64,000 nt of DNA from Bathymodiolus brooksi. Its lineage: Eukaryota > Mollusca > Bivalvia > Mytilida > Modiolidae. Made by a program: the position numbers and the translations under genes. Shown here one piece after another: positions 20,433 through 31,470 of the stretch (its first letter is position 1; each line of letters starts with the position of its first letter). The stretch lies in assembly GCA_963680875.1 (NCBI GenBank), contig OY804586.1, forward strand, positions 53,292,203 to 53,356,202. Direction: 5' to 3'. The notes under the pieces are model-generated. The model had not been told where the DNA came from. It was given only the letters and a program-made list of their open reading frames with translations, and made no database searches.

Positions 20433-21378
20433 ACTTGAGTCAAAGTACAAACTATCTCAAATCACAGTAACAAATATCTCAGATCACAATTTGTTTTGCG
20501 ACCAAAGAAAATACAACAATATATCTCAAGTTAACATCAACCCAAGACAATACACAATCAATTAATAAAGGACAAAGTCCTTCTAACGGTGAGCTCTCCG
20601 ATTTTTCCTTCTATATTGATAGCCAAAAATCTGCTCACCGGAAGTTTAAAAAATAGATCAATTGATAATTTAGAAACGCAAAAGAAATCTATTTCAATGA
20701 AAAATTCCCAATTCTTTGATTATTTACTCTATGCAAAATCGAAATAAACTTTTATTAAAATTCTAATAAAAAAATCTCTTTCTACGAAACTCCCGATGGA
20801 ATAGACTGACTCAATCTGTCTCAATCTAGCTGAGATACGAGCCAGGGGACAGAACTCGTCAGTTTACCGATGGAAGAGCGGCGTAGGTAAAATGAACGCC
20901 ATAACAAATCGGCTACACAATTCATTCAAAATAAAAGATAATAGCCTCACCGGACGCAATTACGATCGAAATAAAAAGTATGTCCCTTAATTGTTCCTTC
21001 AAAACATGAATTAAAAAAATGCTTTTATAAATAGATACAACGCTAAATTACTCGTGTTTTGGGAGAAAATTATTCATTATTCATGCGCAGTTGTTGAATG
21101 TTGCAGACGACGGGTTTTCATATTTGTAAACAGAAAACGATCGACAATTGCACTTGGAATCTATCGCTAAAATTCATTGAGGTTCGCATATTTTGTTATC
21201 TTATGCCTGTAATTGAAAAGAATATGATCTCCTGGTTCTATGCATATGTAGAACACATTGAAATTAAAACAAAAACAGTCAATATAATACATTTTCCTTA
21301 CCTTGATCTATGTCAAAATCCGTGATGTACCTTATTCATTGAAGAGTCCAAGGAATTCCGAATGCAAACTGGCACACA
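20433..21378. other. Upstream flank of the gag-like ORF
   Basis: AT-rich; TGACTCAATCTGTCTCAATC near 20807 is the only local repetition noted. No primer-binding site or LTR is recognised. No coding exon is seen. Confidence 0.4.
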
Positions 21379-21383
21379 TTTAT

Positions 21384-22879
21384 GCAGGGGTCGACGTAAC
21401 CGCTGGCCCGTGGCCAGTATATTTACGGTCGGGCCAGTTAAACTGAACAAAGATCGGCCTGCTGGGCCAGTTGATATTCTCGGCCACTTGGGCCAGCAAC
21501 TTTCATTTCTTCCGTGTCATTCAATATCGACTGATAACAGACTAATGAAATTTCCTGATAAAACGTTAAAATTCAACTTCAATCACTCGCCGAAAGCTAT
21601 AAATAGCCTAATCACACAATCAGCATGTGTTTACCTTGATCTGTTACCGCACGTTAAACGAATGTTGACAGAAATATATGCTGGGAACCAGTACTTCATA
21701 ATTCAATAATTTTCAAAATCACGATTATTTATTTATAAAACTGAAAGATTAAAACGGTATATTCTATAGTAAGCAATTTTAAATATTTAATATAAATAAG
21801 AAATAAACCCAAATAAACCAAACAACAATAATAAATCATCACGTGAACATCTTACCTGTAAAAAAAATGGCGGATACACAATAACGCTAATCGTGACTTC
21901 ATTTAATATGAAAAATCTATTATTATGAACTAGTAACAGGTATGGACTCAGTCAGTAGATCATGCCGATATCAGCAAGAGGGATATTGGCAACAATCGCT
22001 GCATCAGCTGGGCAAAACGGAAAATTTTCCAAAGTCGGGACTGTGTTTGTTTATTTATTATCTAACTTCCGGTTTGATAATAATCTTCTAATAGTCGTTA
22101 TATGAAGGATTTTTACCCAAAGAACATGGTCGTTAGTCGCGTTAGACAGTGGGTCGTTATATAAAGGTCGAATGCACGGGAAAACGCTGGGGAGGAATAA
22201 ATAAGATTGGCTAAAAAAGGAAGCCGTTATACAGAGGGGGTCGCTGAGACTTCTTCTTCTTCTTTATATTTCTGGCCGTCCTTCACTACTGAAGATTATT
22301 GGTCGAGCGCCGTATTAAATTTAGTAATACATAAGTTAACATATATACAATAAACAATGAATGAAAGGTTAAAACTATATACTTTTGATAACAAGTTTGA
22401 CTATCTATATGTACTTGTGTTTATTGTTATACAAAAACCGAATTCAAATAAAGTTTTCTTATGTAGATTGTTTGATTATCTTCTAACCATACCTGTTAAT
22501 TGTAATGCATGTATGGGAAAATGTCATGAACTTTACCCTTGTTTAAAGCAAGTACAACATTCATTCATAGAATACAAAAACTATATGTACATGTTTAAAT
22601 CACTGACAGTCAATTTAATTATTTGCGGATGCCACTAGTGGAGCAGGAACTGCTTATCCTTCCGGAGAAAATGAGTTCACCCAAGGTTTTAATGGGGTTC
22701 GTATTGCTCGATCTTTAGACTCCTGTTTCTTGGGGGGGGGGGGGGGGGGGCAAATCCCCCCTTTTATATCGGTCGTGGACCGATATTTCTCGGGCCAGTG
22801 GAATTTTGAAGGGGCCAGTTGTTCAAAAATTTTACTGGCCCTCTGGGCCAGTTAATTTTTTTTCTTAAGTCGACCCCTG
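21384..22879. mobile_element. 1.5-kb TIR element with GGGCCAGT subterminal repeats
   Basis: The ends are CAGGGGTCGAC and GTCGACCCCTG; TTATG lies directly outside both (21379-21383 and 22880-22884), a probable 5-bp target duplication. Both subterminal regions are filled with GGGCCAGT/ACTGGCCC words (21400-21495 and 22790-22855). The interior holds short frames only, plus a fragment of the mussel-like repeat and a G-run. The CAGGGG start recalls hAT ends, but those make 8-bp duplications, so the class is open. Confidence 0.75.
22638..22752 (+). repeat. Mussel-like repeat fragment plus poly-G run
   Basis: GTGGAGCAGGAACTGCTTAT CCTTCCGGAG … GAGTTCACCCAAGG … GGGGTTCGTATTGCTCGATC is the 5' part of the dispersed repeat. 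It ends in a G-run of about 19 bases starting near 22732, inside the TIR element above. Confidence 0.75.
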
Positions 22880-22884
22880 TTATG

Positions 22885-23902
22885 GTATGAATAAAGGAAA
22901 GGTTTTTATGTCATGTGTATTATATACAAATAGATATGTGAACGTAAATGAATGAATGCTCTTTCAATTTTAATAGTTGTCATTAAATAATTTACACTAG
23001 AAAGGTTATTATGATGTCGTTCGAAATTGTGTCCGGATCTAGGTCACAGAGTGACTAGAACGGGGTCATGAAAATCTGTTCCAAGTTAAAACCTGTAACA
23101 ATGCATTGAATAATATATGGGCTATGATTCAAAAGGAATATTGGTGTTTAATCTGAAATATGAACATGCAATCAGCTTCATCAATTTGGTCAAATTTATA
23201 AATTATTATCAACTGCCACGGTCAATAACATCGAAATTGTTCGCAATTGCATCCGGATCATCGTATTATTGAAATTTTAGGACTTCGTCCTTCAAACAGG
23301 TTGCCTGTCTCATATTAATCAAATATCTCAAATCAAAGTATGCTCTGACCCAAGACGAAATATAATATGTATGTATGTATGCTGGTGTAATGTTTTGTTG
23401 TTGTTTGTTTGTTTGTTTGTTGTTGTTTTTTTTTTTTTTTTTATGTTTTGTTTGTTGTCTCTTAAAAATAACAAACAGATTTAATTTTCACTGTAAATCA
23501 ATTTATATGACAGCAAAAATATTAAATTTCAATTCAAAAATATTAAATGTAAACATACCTTACGTATGTCAACACAAAACAGCTGATTCAAATTTGTTTA
23601 CATACGGGAGTCAGTTCCCCGGATGTTACTTCTGATTATCACTTCCTGCAAGAAGCCCTTAATGGCCGACTTCAGAAATTTCTAGTCTACGACACATATA
23701 CACAAATTTATTTCTCGAAAATGAGGGTATTTTAGCATGAAAATTTCATCAAAATCAATGTGTATCGCGATTCTGTGTATTTTTATATGTGATGGCACAC
23801 GTAAATCCTAAAAATAAAAGTTTTACAAAAATTTGAAAAAATTCGAAAGCGGGAAAATTGTGAAGTTGAAATATCAGATTTGAATCCTGTCGACGACGCC
23901 AA
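22885..23902. other. No gene recognised
   Basis: A GTTT/TTG-rich run and T-run lie at 23395-23445. Short frames here are low-complexity translation. Confidence 0.45.
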
Positions 23903-24147
23903 TGTCGTACCGAGTGCAAATATATATTAGACACGCGAGTGTAGGGATGCGTGTAAATATGTAATACTAACCTATAAATAATAAATATTCCAGGTCAGGA
24001 AACAATCATACAAATTACAATGAAATGTGGACAATCATGCAATGGATACACGTGGTTGAAGACGGAAAGAAGTGACGTCACATAGATCTGTCTATAGATG
24101 GCTTCCGTGTAATACTCCATAAATGGTGCACCTCCGTATGCACCACA
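23903..24147. repeat. 245-bp direct duplicate, copy 2
   Basis: Nearly identical to 16107-16351, including the CRE palindrome at 24072-24081. Here it ends directly against an AGTTGTAACCCGGGCC inverted-repeat end, while copy 1 begins directly after an AGTAAAAGTT sequence of the same family. Its edges therefore coincide with transposon ends at both loci. Confidence 0.88.
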
Positions 24148-24862
24148 AGTTGTAACCCGGGCCAAGACGAAATTTTCAGTTAATCAATGATTTCACCTGT
24201 ATTACTTCTTTAAAATTCTTGAAATTTTGTAAAAACATACTTCAATACAACAACAACAAATATATTTTATCAATTTAAACAAAAAAGTTTTCTTTTTTCT
24301 CCACGATGCAATATTAATATATTAAGATTTGTAAACAAAGACTGGTCACGTGGGTGTACAGGTAACTGGGTGTACAGGTAAATATTGATACTAATACACA
24401 ATATTTTTTTTTATTTTTTTATTTTTTTGTAAAGTATATACTGATATCTCAAGATGACCAAAATTTGAATCGATTATATTGAGTAGTAAAAAAGATATAG
24501 ACGATCATATCTTTTCAAGTCAATTTTCAAGTACCCTCAAAACATAGCTGCGGAACCGTAGCCCTTTATGGTCCTTTATATGGTCCGCAAAAAAAAATAT
24601 ACATATATAAAGGACCATAAAGGGCTACGGTTCCGCAGCTACCTCAAAACAATGCATCACTTCCGGCCCGGGTTACAACTTTTATCAGAATCTAAAATGC
24701 TCCCATAATGACAAAAGAGAACATTACCATTGAATTTAAAATATTTTTTACATTTCTTTAATACTGGAAAATGTTCATTCTGAATATTGTGAAGTTTTAA
24801 CGAGAAATAAAGGTGTAATCATCGATTAATAGAAAATTTTGCCTTGGCCCGGGTTACAACTT
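24148..24862. mobile_element. TIR element with GTTGTAACCCGGGCC ends
   Basis: Left end AGTTGTAACCCGGGCCAAG … GAAATTTTC; right end GAAAATTTTGCCTTGGCCCG followed by GGTTACAACTTT. Another copy of the same end motif lies inside at about 24660. No ORF. A 97-bp foldback element is nested at 24545-24641. Confidence 0.7.
24545..24641. mobile_element. 97-bp foldback element with 10-bp target duplication
   Basis: The arms begin TAGCTGCGGAACCGTAGCCC and close with the exact complement; the pairing continues through TTTATGGTCCTTTATAT, leaving a loop of about 20 bases. CCTCAAAACA is present on both sides (24535-24544, 24642-24651). It is nested in the element at 24148-24862. Confidence 0.92.
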
Positions 24863-25062
24863 TTACTAACTTCGAAAACTTGTATTGCCGATATTTCGTA
24901 TAAAAACTATTTTTTTTTATATTTGTTTAAAAAATGTGATAAAATACATAATTTTATGCATTATGTTCAAATTTTATTAAAATTAATGCCTTAATAAAGA
25001 TGTAATAAAGAAAATACGAATTTGGAACCGGGCCCGGGTTACCACTTTTACTAACCACCATA
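24860..25062. repeat. Inverted partner of 15885-16106
   Basis: Reverse-complement copy of the earlier segment, ending GGGCCCGGGTTACCACTTTT ACTAACC. Several small differences show the two copies are not recent twins. Confidence 0.85.
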
Positions 25063-25064
25063 TT

Positions 25065-26035
25065 TAATACTTTTCAATACAAATCACACAGAATGATTTG
25101 CCTTGGTCTTCTTGTATGATAAGCTGATTCATCTGTACTCCCAAGCCCTAGCAGTTTTACGTCGGCGGCATAGAAGTGTTTCCATGCGAGGTATAGAAAA
25201 AATGTACGGTGCGTATATTTAACTTTATTCTGTTTGAAATTTGGGGATTTCTGTAATTCGAGGTACCGGTTAATTGTTTATTGCATGTCTTGTTTGGTTA
25301 TGTGGCAATAAAATTAATTATCATTATAAATATAATTTAAAGAAAAACAGTAAATGCAATTTTTATATTTTTATTTTGAGTAGTATTCGTATGTCGATTC
25401 TACTAGTATATGGGAAGCTGTGCATCTCTTAAAATGTGGACTCTATTGGGGTTTGTTTGTAAACATTTGTTTTATTAATAACTCCTTTTCAGTGAACGCA
25501 TTGATTCTAGACGAAGGAAACCTTGAAGATACAGGCAAACGACAAGAGTAACCAGAAGGTCGTATACCAACGAATGTTATAAAGAAATATAGTGGCCAAA
25601 TAAAACAACAACAACAACAAACAAGTGTCCACTTTTGTGAAACACGAACCCTTATCAAATTTTGTACTGAACTTGTTAGTTACATGAAAGTTTGATAAAG
25701 TTATATTTTAAACAATTTTCTATATTTCAATTCAAGTTTTAATTAGTTTTGCATGATTAGATTTTACTTAGTATGTCTTCCATATTGGATTTTCGTGGAC
25801 TATATTTGTGTGCGGCTTAACTTAGCTTAACTTCCGGCAAACAATTTAAGAAGAATTTCTACTATGTACGTACGTAACCCGAATAATCCAGTCGTTATAT
25901 TACTCTCCCGCTAGTCTCAGCGATAGTGCCGATAGAGGGTGCAGTATTATTCGAGTTAGTACGTACGAGGTTATTTGCAGGGTAGCGAGAATGGCCGAGT
26001 AGTTACGATTGGTCCCACAGCACAGTCGTGGTGTT
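25065..26035. other. No gene recognised
   Basis: AT-rich; a CAA-repeat (about 25605-25622). No element ends recognised. Confidence 0.45.
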
Positions 26036-27547
26036 GGGTACCAGACAACTCGGCCCGCGGACAACTCGGACCGAGACAAGTCGGCCCGTATGTTAAGACA
26101 ACTCGGACCATATGAAAAGACTACGCAGACCATCAATAATTATTGTTGTTTTGTTTTGTTTTTTTAATAAAATTGACGGAAATCATAAAGAAAAGTATTG
26201 GGAAATGTTAAAAAAAAAATCCCTATATAATCAACCAAAACCATATTTCATTTCAGTAATTTATGGTCTCAGTTTGCAATTGCAATATGGAAAACTTGAG
26301 AAATCTTTAAAATGTCAAAAAGTGTGGTATGACTTCTTTGGAATTTTTGTGTTTCCTGTCTGTGTATAATTGAGCAATAGTGGCCATCTGGTCGTTGCTA
26401 TTTGTTAACAAATATTCCCCATTAGTAGGTGTGTATTAAATTGGTAATAAAACATTGATGAGTTAATTATAATGACAATAACTAATGTTTCAACTGATGA
26501 TCTGTTCGATGGAACTTTCCAACAAAAAATCCTAGTTGTGGATTAAATGATTTTCAAAACAAAAATTAAATTAGAAAATTAATGAACCGAATTTTAAATA
26601 AATAATTAAGAATATCTTAAAATATCCTTTCAGCAACTAAAAATAATTTGACAGGCATGTATTTAAAAGAAATTATGTAGCCGCGAAAATACAATGCATA
26701 AAAAATTAAACTTTGAAACAATGGACAACAAAACCCAATTTTGACAAAATCCTGTTAACAGTTTAATTTTTTTAATTTTTTATATTTATCAAAGACAACT
26801 TGATATTACATATTGTCATCTTTAAGATATAATTTTTTTTTAATTTATGTTTTGTTTAATGACACCCATTTGCAACTTATCCAACAACCATGAAACTTAT
26901 ACAAACAAAAATAATACATAATGCTTATATGAAATTTCATAATTAATAAGCTCTAAATAATTTTTTCTTAAATTATTTATTTTTAATTTTTGATATTAAT
27001 TTTATTCCTGTAAATGATACGTAGTAGACCATGTTATGAGAACAAAATCACGTCCTAATCACATTTTTGGTCACAAGTAATATTATCATTTAATAAATAA
27101 TTCATTTTCACTAAAAGATAATAATTGTCTTTTAAATAAATAAATAATTATACACTATACAATTATAGTATTTTGTTGAGGTCAATACGAGTTTTTATGA
27201 ACCTTAAAAACGATATTCACCGAAGCCTTTAACTGAGGTGAATATTGATTTCTAAGGTCCATAAAAACTCGTATTGACCGATACAAAAGACTGTAATTGT
27301 TTTATTACATTAATCGAAAACGAAAGTCAATACGAGTTTTAATCAAACAATATCAAATTTTACGGAATGTCAGGTGACAGCATGATAGCCAATACAATTG
27401 TTTGAATAAAATCATTATGTAATAAATATAGATATTGAACAATATTATAAAGCAATAATACGGTCCGAGTTGTCTTAACATACGGGCTGACTAGTCCTCG
27501 CTTACTGGCCGACTTGTCCTCGCTTATGGTCCGAGTTGTCTGGCATC
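26036..27547. mobile_element. Foldback-like element, copy B
   Basis: Inverted relative to copy A. The left end GGGTACCAGACAACTCGGCC … matches copy A's right end; the right arm (27463-27545) with GGTCCGAGTTGTC and GGGCTGACTAGTCC units matches copy A's left arm. Subterminal DNA is shared (26130-26245 and about 26881-27140, including CCAACAACCATGAA and CACGTCCTAATCACATTTTT). The middle (26250-26880) does not match copy A, where a LINE fragment sits. No 9-bp duplication is visible at its borders. A hairpin insert lies at 27159-27300. No transposase. Confidence 0.78.
27159..27300. repeat. Hairpin insert inside copy B
   Basis: ACAATTATAGT … ACTGTAATTGT at the ends; inner arms GTCAATACGAGTTTTTATG … and its complement, then ATATTCACC / GGTGAATAT. 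A palindrome of about 142 bp, absent from copy A. Confidence 0.85.
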
Positions 27548-27609
27548 CAGTTAAATGCACATATTCCAAAGCCAGCAGTTTAAAGCAAATCTAAAACAAT
27601 TATCACAGT

Positions 27610-28743
27610 TTATTGTAATGGATTCTTGGGCAATCCCCGAACGGCTCCCCCTCCCCCTTTTCGCAGTGTTAGGTCCGTTTCTTCATTGTTGTCTGTATTT
27701 TGTCTCTCACTCTCCAGAAGCTTCGTTCTCTTAATATGCAATTTGAACATTAATCTCCTTGATAGACTTTCGAGTCTGGCTACGCTGGCTGAGTTTTTCT
27801 TGGTAGGTTTCACGTTGATTGTATTGTCCATTAGCAGTTGTAGTTGGTCAACTTCGCTCAAGTTAAAATTTTCATTATTTTGGAACTCATTTTGCCATAT
27901 AGCGTTGATCTCGGACAGTAAAGCTACTCTCTCCGACAGTAGTTTTTCACATTGGAGAATGAAGTGCAGTACATTCTCTTCAGCTGCTCCGCATAGTAGG
28001 CATGTTGGGTCAGTTTCATTTCTGTAGTACTTAATGCGTTTTGTTTGCAGCACGTATGTCCCGGTGACGAGTCTTAATTTTACTGGAATTCTACTGATGT
28101 CTAATGATGAGTAGCATCTGTGCTTCAAAATAAGATGTATTTTGCACTTGCTCGGGTTGTGGTTACTAAGATATTGCAGCCCTTTGTAGAGTTGTGCTAG
28201 AGTTGTTAGCTGGGTACACCAGTGTTCATTCACTCTTGATTTCACCAACGAGATCCATCGTGATTTTTTGATAGGATTGTCCAAATAGTTGTACGCCTCT
28301 TTCAGGTCGTATTTTCGTAGTATTTTGTTGACACATATAAACCAGCTGTTACTAGATTCCTCCTTCACGGTTAGTTGTCTTCTTGCAAGCTTTTTCTCAG
28401 TGTTTTTTTCGCCCTGATGACAGACGTTATTGAAGAATGTGACGGCTTTTATATGAATTGGTGCTTCTATTGGTAGAATTCCAGTTAGTATAGAAACGAC
28501 TGGGTCCGGACAGCTCATCGGTAATGACAGGATATGTTTTAGTATCCTTTTCTGGAAGAATTCTAGTTGTTCAAGAGGTTTTGAGGACGGTAATAATAGC
28601 TCCATACCGTAAAGCAATACTGGTGTTATGTAGGTTTTGTAGATGTGTAGTAGTGACTCGGGATCCAGGCCGTTGTGTCCATGAAATCCACATCCGAATA
28701 GACTGTATGCACTAAGTCTTGCTTTAGTTATACATATGTATTT
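27610..28743 (-). pseudogene. Non-LTR retrotransposon, post-RT C-terminal region
   Basis: The frame is open from about 28743 (no start codon; TKARLSAYSLFGCGFHGHNG, LDPESLLHIYKTYITPVLLY) to 27610. It contains GMELLLPSS, the CCHC-like CLLCGAAEENVLHFILQC and a basic end. This is the region after the RT domain in a LINE family common in bivalves and cnidarians. RT and endonuclease are absent upstream, so the copy is 5'-truncated, although this part keeps more than 370 open codons. Confidence 0.85.
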
Positions 28744-28776
28744 TCATCAACATTGGTTTGGATATTGTGTTTCAGG

Positions 28777-28830
28777 GGTCCGACCTATAATCCGATAGTC
28801 CGACGGTCCGATAGTCCGATAGTCCGACAA
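28777..28830. repeat. Short TCCGATAG tandem repeat
   Basis: GTCCGACC … AATCCGATAGTCCGACGGTC CGATAGTCCGATAGTCCGAC: 8-10 bp units. Confidence 0.85.
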
Positions 28831-28845
28831 ATGCTTTATTTCTTT

Positions 28846-29035
28846 GAAAGTTAACACTATAACATGTGTAATATGGGGTCAGAAACCGAACCGTTTACTC
28901 ACCAACGAAAGGTCCAGAACATCGGAAACACGATATCATAGACGGACAAACAATTGGCAGGGCCACACAAGAACTCAAAAAAACACATATATGAACAACA
29001 CGGACTCCATAAAAACCTGGATCCAGTCGTGATGA
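28846..29035 (-). repeat. Mussel-like dispersed repeat, diverged reverse copy
   Basis: ACGGACAAACAATTGGCAGG, GAACTCAAAAAAACAC, GAACAACACGGACTCCATAA AAACC resemble, more loosely, the reverse-strand units at 60.6-62.1 kb. Confidence 0.45.
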
Positions 29036-29128
29036 ACCGGTAGTGTAAGTATCCCGTATATTTTTTAGTAGCGACTACTTCAGGCTTTATTCAAGTAGCG
29101 TGTAGCCGAGTCCAGCCAAGAAAAGTCA

Positions 29129-29460
29129 CTATTGAAAAAAAGATGAAATAAATGAATACAAAAAGAAGAAATAAAAAAAAAGGAAAAGATAAAAAGAAGA
29201 GCGTACCAGTGTCCCCCGCCCTTTAACTTTGTCGAATGCAGTTTTTGCATCGAGAAGTACAAGATGTCCATTTTGCTTTTCGTCGGTTAATATTCTGTAT
29301 GCTTCTTCGACAGGTAGATCAGCATTCATGGGGGACGATCCTTTCGTAAACCCTCTTTGCGTTGGATTTTGCATATTATGGATCAATGGTTGTAGTCTAT
29401 CTCTGATCACTGCTTCGACGATCTTACTAATTACAGGCAGAACTGTTATTCCTCAATAGT
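29129..29460 (-). pseudogene. LINE reverse-transcriptase fragment (N-terminal RT motifs)
   Basis: The frame reads AINY-stop-GITVLPVIS … AVIRDRLQPLIHNMQN, PTQRGFTKGSSPMNADLPVE and HLVLLDAKTAFDKV (motif A with its Asp). Homology ends at FDKV; the frame then runs into low-complexity sequence. A stop replaces the Arg usual in NYRGI. Decayed, 3'-broken fragment; its clade may be the one at 27610. Confidence 0.85.
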
Positions 29461-29816
29461 TGATGGCATCGTTTTTGCTTCCGACGTCAAACGCTGCACA
29501 CTTTCATATTTTGCGAGTGTTTCATCAAGTGAAACAATGGATCGGTGAGGCTGACAATATGGAAGCAAAAGATTGGGGATGGTCTATTGAACACAACATG
29601 TGCGTGCCAATCAGATCGAGTTTGCCACCCGCTCCAGATGAACTTCTAAAAACCATATATTGCAGATGTAAGACAAACTGTGATTCAAAACGCTGTAATT
29701 GTAGAAAGCATGGTCTGGAATGTTCTGTCGCTTGCACTGAATGCCGAGGGAATACATGTAGCAACATGTCTGCATGCGAAGATCAGGACTATGATTCAGA
29801 CGAAGTTTATGCCTAA
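29460..29816 (+). CDS. CXC (tesmin/TSO1-like) cysteine-rich ORF, 118 aa, probably a transposon fragment
   Basis: Residues 1-45 read LLPTSNAAHFHILRVFHQVK … DWGW. Residues 58-102 hold nine Cys (68, 70, 74, 79, 81, 88, 92, 95, 100) spaced as CxCx3Cx4CxCx6Cx3Cx2Cx4C, preceded by PPAPDELLKTI. Then an acidic tail, DQDYDSDEVYA. I have seen the same block order (PPTS..A..H..R..QVQ.W, then WGW, then CXC) at the C-terminus of multicopy, mobile-element-like proteins in invertebrates. The N-terminus here is abrupt, abutting the LINE fragment that runs the other way. No promoter or intron seen. Metal or DNA binding is inferred from the domain. Confidence 0.6.
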   Translation: MMASFLLPTSNAAHFHILRVFHQVKQWIGEADNMEAKDWGWSIEHNMCVPIRSSLPPAPDELLKTIYCRCKTNCDSKRCNCRKHGLECSVACTECRGNTCSNMSACEDQDYDSDEVYA

Positions 29817-29945
29817 TGTTGATATTTGAAAGGTACATGTATTGCTAACTTATACGATATCAGAACTTTCATTTAATTTTTTTGGTGGGGATTTTTGGTG
29901 AATTTTGAAATTTTCCATTTTCGTTCATTATGTATGTATGTATGT

Positions 29946-30100
29946 ATGTATGTTTATGGTGTTTAGCCCCACTTTCAACAATATTTCAGTTATATAGTCG
30001 CTGTCAGTTTTATTGGTGGAGGAAACCGGAGTACCCGGAGAAAACCACCGACCTGTCACAAGTCACTGACAAACTTTATCACATAATGTCGTTAATCTAG
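29946..30100 (-). mobile_element. SINE-2 fragment beside a TATG microsatellite
   Basis: GTGTTTAGCCCCACTTTCAA, CAATATTTCAGTTATATAGT, TTTATTGGTGGAGGAAACCG, GAGAAAACCACCGACCTGTC, ACAAGTCACTGACAAAC. A TATG repeat (about 29930-29956) abuts it. Confidence 0.88.
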
Positions 30101-30104
30101 GGAA

Positions 30105-30877
30105 GGAAAATAAGATGTTTCTATTTTTTTTCATTAAACAAACACCAACTGATTGTTAACAATTGACATTTAATTATATTTCAAAACATTCTTTATTAAT
30201 CTGTACCGAAACAGTCATGATTTAATTTATTCTGCCACGGAAAATATAATTTTTTCAAAATTTCAGTTTTCAGCATTTTTTTTTTTAATGAAATTTTACC
30301 AAAAAAATAGCCACCTGGGGAGAATATGGATAGATTTTTTTTATTTTGTTTGAAAGAATATTCAATAATAACAAGATATTTCTAGAGAAATTGGTAATAT
30401 TCTGCAAAGTAGAGTGAACATGTGAAATTTCCAGTTTTCAGCGATTTTTCTTCAAAATCCCTTGTGTATACCCCAAAAATTGCAAGAAGGCAACTTGGGA
30501 TTTTCGGCGACTTTTAATATGTTAATGGAGACACTCCCAGCTTCAAGATGAGCCCAAGAAACCTTCTGTTGCAATTTGTTCTAGGTCACGCCTTTTCTGG
30601 CGTATGTAGACTGGACTAGTTGGGTCACCCCTTGAGCATGGTTGGATCGCAATTGACGCTACAGTTCCCCGAGTACTGAATTTTTTCTCTTTGGTGCTTT
30701 ACTGTCTCACTGTACTTTCTCTTTGTACTGGAGTATTGAGTTGCTTAGGCTCAGGATCAGGGTACAGGGCTTGCTAGTTCTGGGAAGCGCCCTGTACTGT
30801 TGATGAATTCCTCCAAGAATGTTAATTTCTTTTGTTGTTTCTCTTTATTGGAGTCTCTAGTCAGGAGATGAAGTAGG
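30105..30877. other. No coding recognised; probable LINE 3' flank
   Basis: 30105-30480 is AT-rich with two ATTTTCAGTTTTCAG-type words. 30540-30877 has higher GC and lies just 3' of the LINE fragment at 30878 on its coding strand, so part may be its 3'UTR. Confidence 0.4.
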
Positions 30878-31470
30878 TCAAAACTCTGCCAGCAGTGTGG
30901 ATCCTCTTTGCGCTACCGGTCTCTTGAGGCTGATTCCTTCGTTGTCACCTGGATATAGCACTGCTCCAGATCCACAGGGTCCAGGGTTACCCTGACATGA
31001 GCCATCTGTAAAAGCGACTATTGTGGTGTCTGTTGGGTCTCCAATAAGATCTGTTACCACCTCTTTGCTTTCCTCAGTCTGTTCAGCTGTTCTGTTTTTT
31101 GAGCCACCTAATTGGCTCCTGTAGCTTGGCGCTCTCATCATCATGACATCCACCCCTGCCTTGTATGTGACTTTTGGCTCTATGAGTTTAATGTCTACTT
31201 TTGTTGCTTTGAACATGTCTACTGATTGGTTGATTGCCTTCCCAAATGGTGATTCTTATTCATATATATCATCCCTGCTGAAATATTCCTCCAATTGTTG
31301 TTTTACTGGTTCAGCAATGTTTTTTGACTGGATCTTGGCAATTTCTCTTACTGCTATTTCTTCTATTCTTAGGTCAACTGGTAGTATGTTGCCTTCTACT
31401 TCCATTGCCTCTCTTCCTGATGTTGCTGGTAACCCCAAGCATATTGATAATCTTTTCTCTGGATCGCTTC
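30878..31470 (-). pseudogene. Non-LTR retrotransposon: RT end plus RNase H domain
   Basis: The frame reads LSICLGLPATSGREAMEVEG NILPVDLRIEEIAVREIAKI (post-RT region), has one in-frame TAA near 31253, then an RNase H domain with FTDGSCQGNPGPCGSGAVLY (first catalytic Asp) and STLLAEF (Glu position). RNase H after RT points to the I/Ingi-like group. It ends soon after the Glu, so the domain is incomplete. The 5' side is cut by the C-run repeat at 31470. Confidence 0.85.

Noticed and set aside
18000..21060. LTR pair around the gag-like ORF
   Set aside because: Compared both flanks by eye and found no direct repeat long enough to support it.
26112..26369. 85-aa ORF in foldback copy B
   Set aside because: Starts in the arm repeat and has no family signal; kept only as cargo of unknown nature.
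27626..28027. 133-aa ORF on the plus strand
   Set aside because: Antisense shadow of the LINE C-terminal frame.
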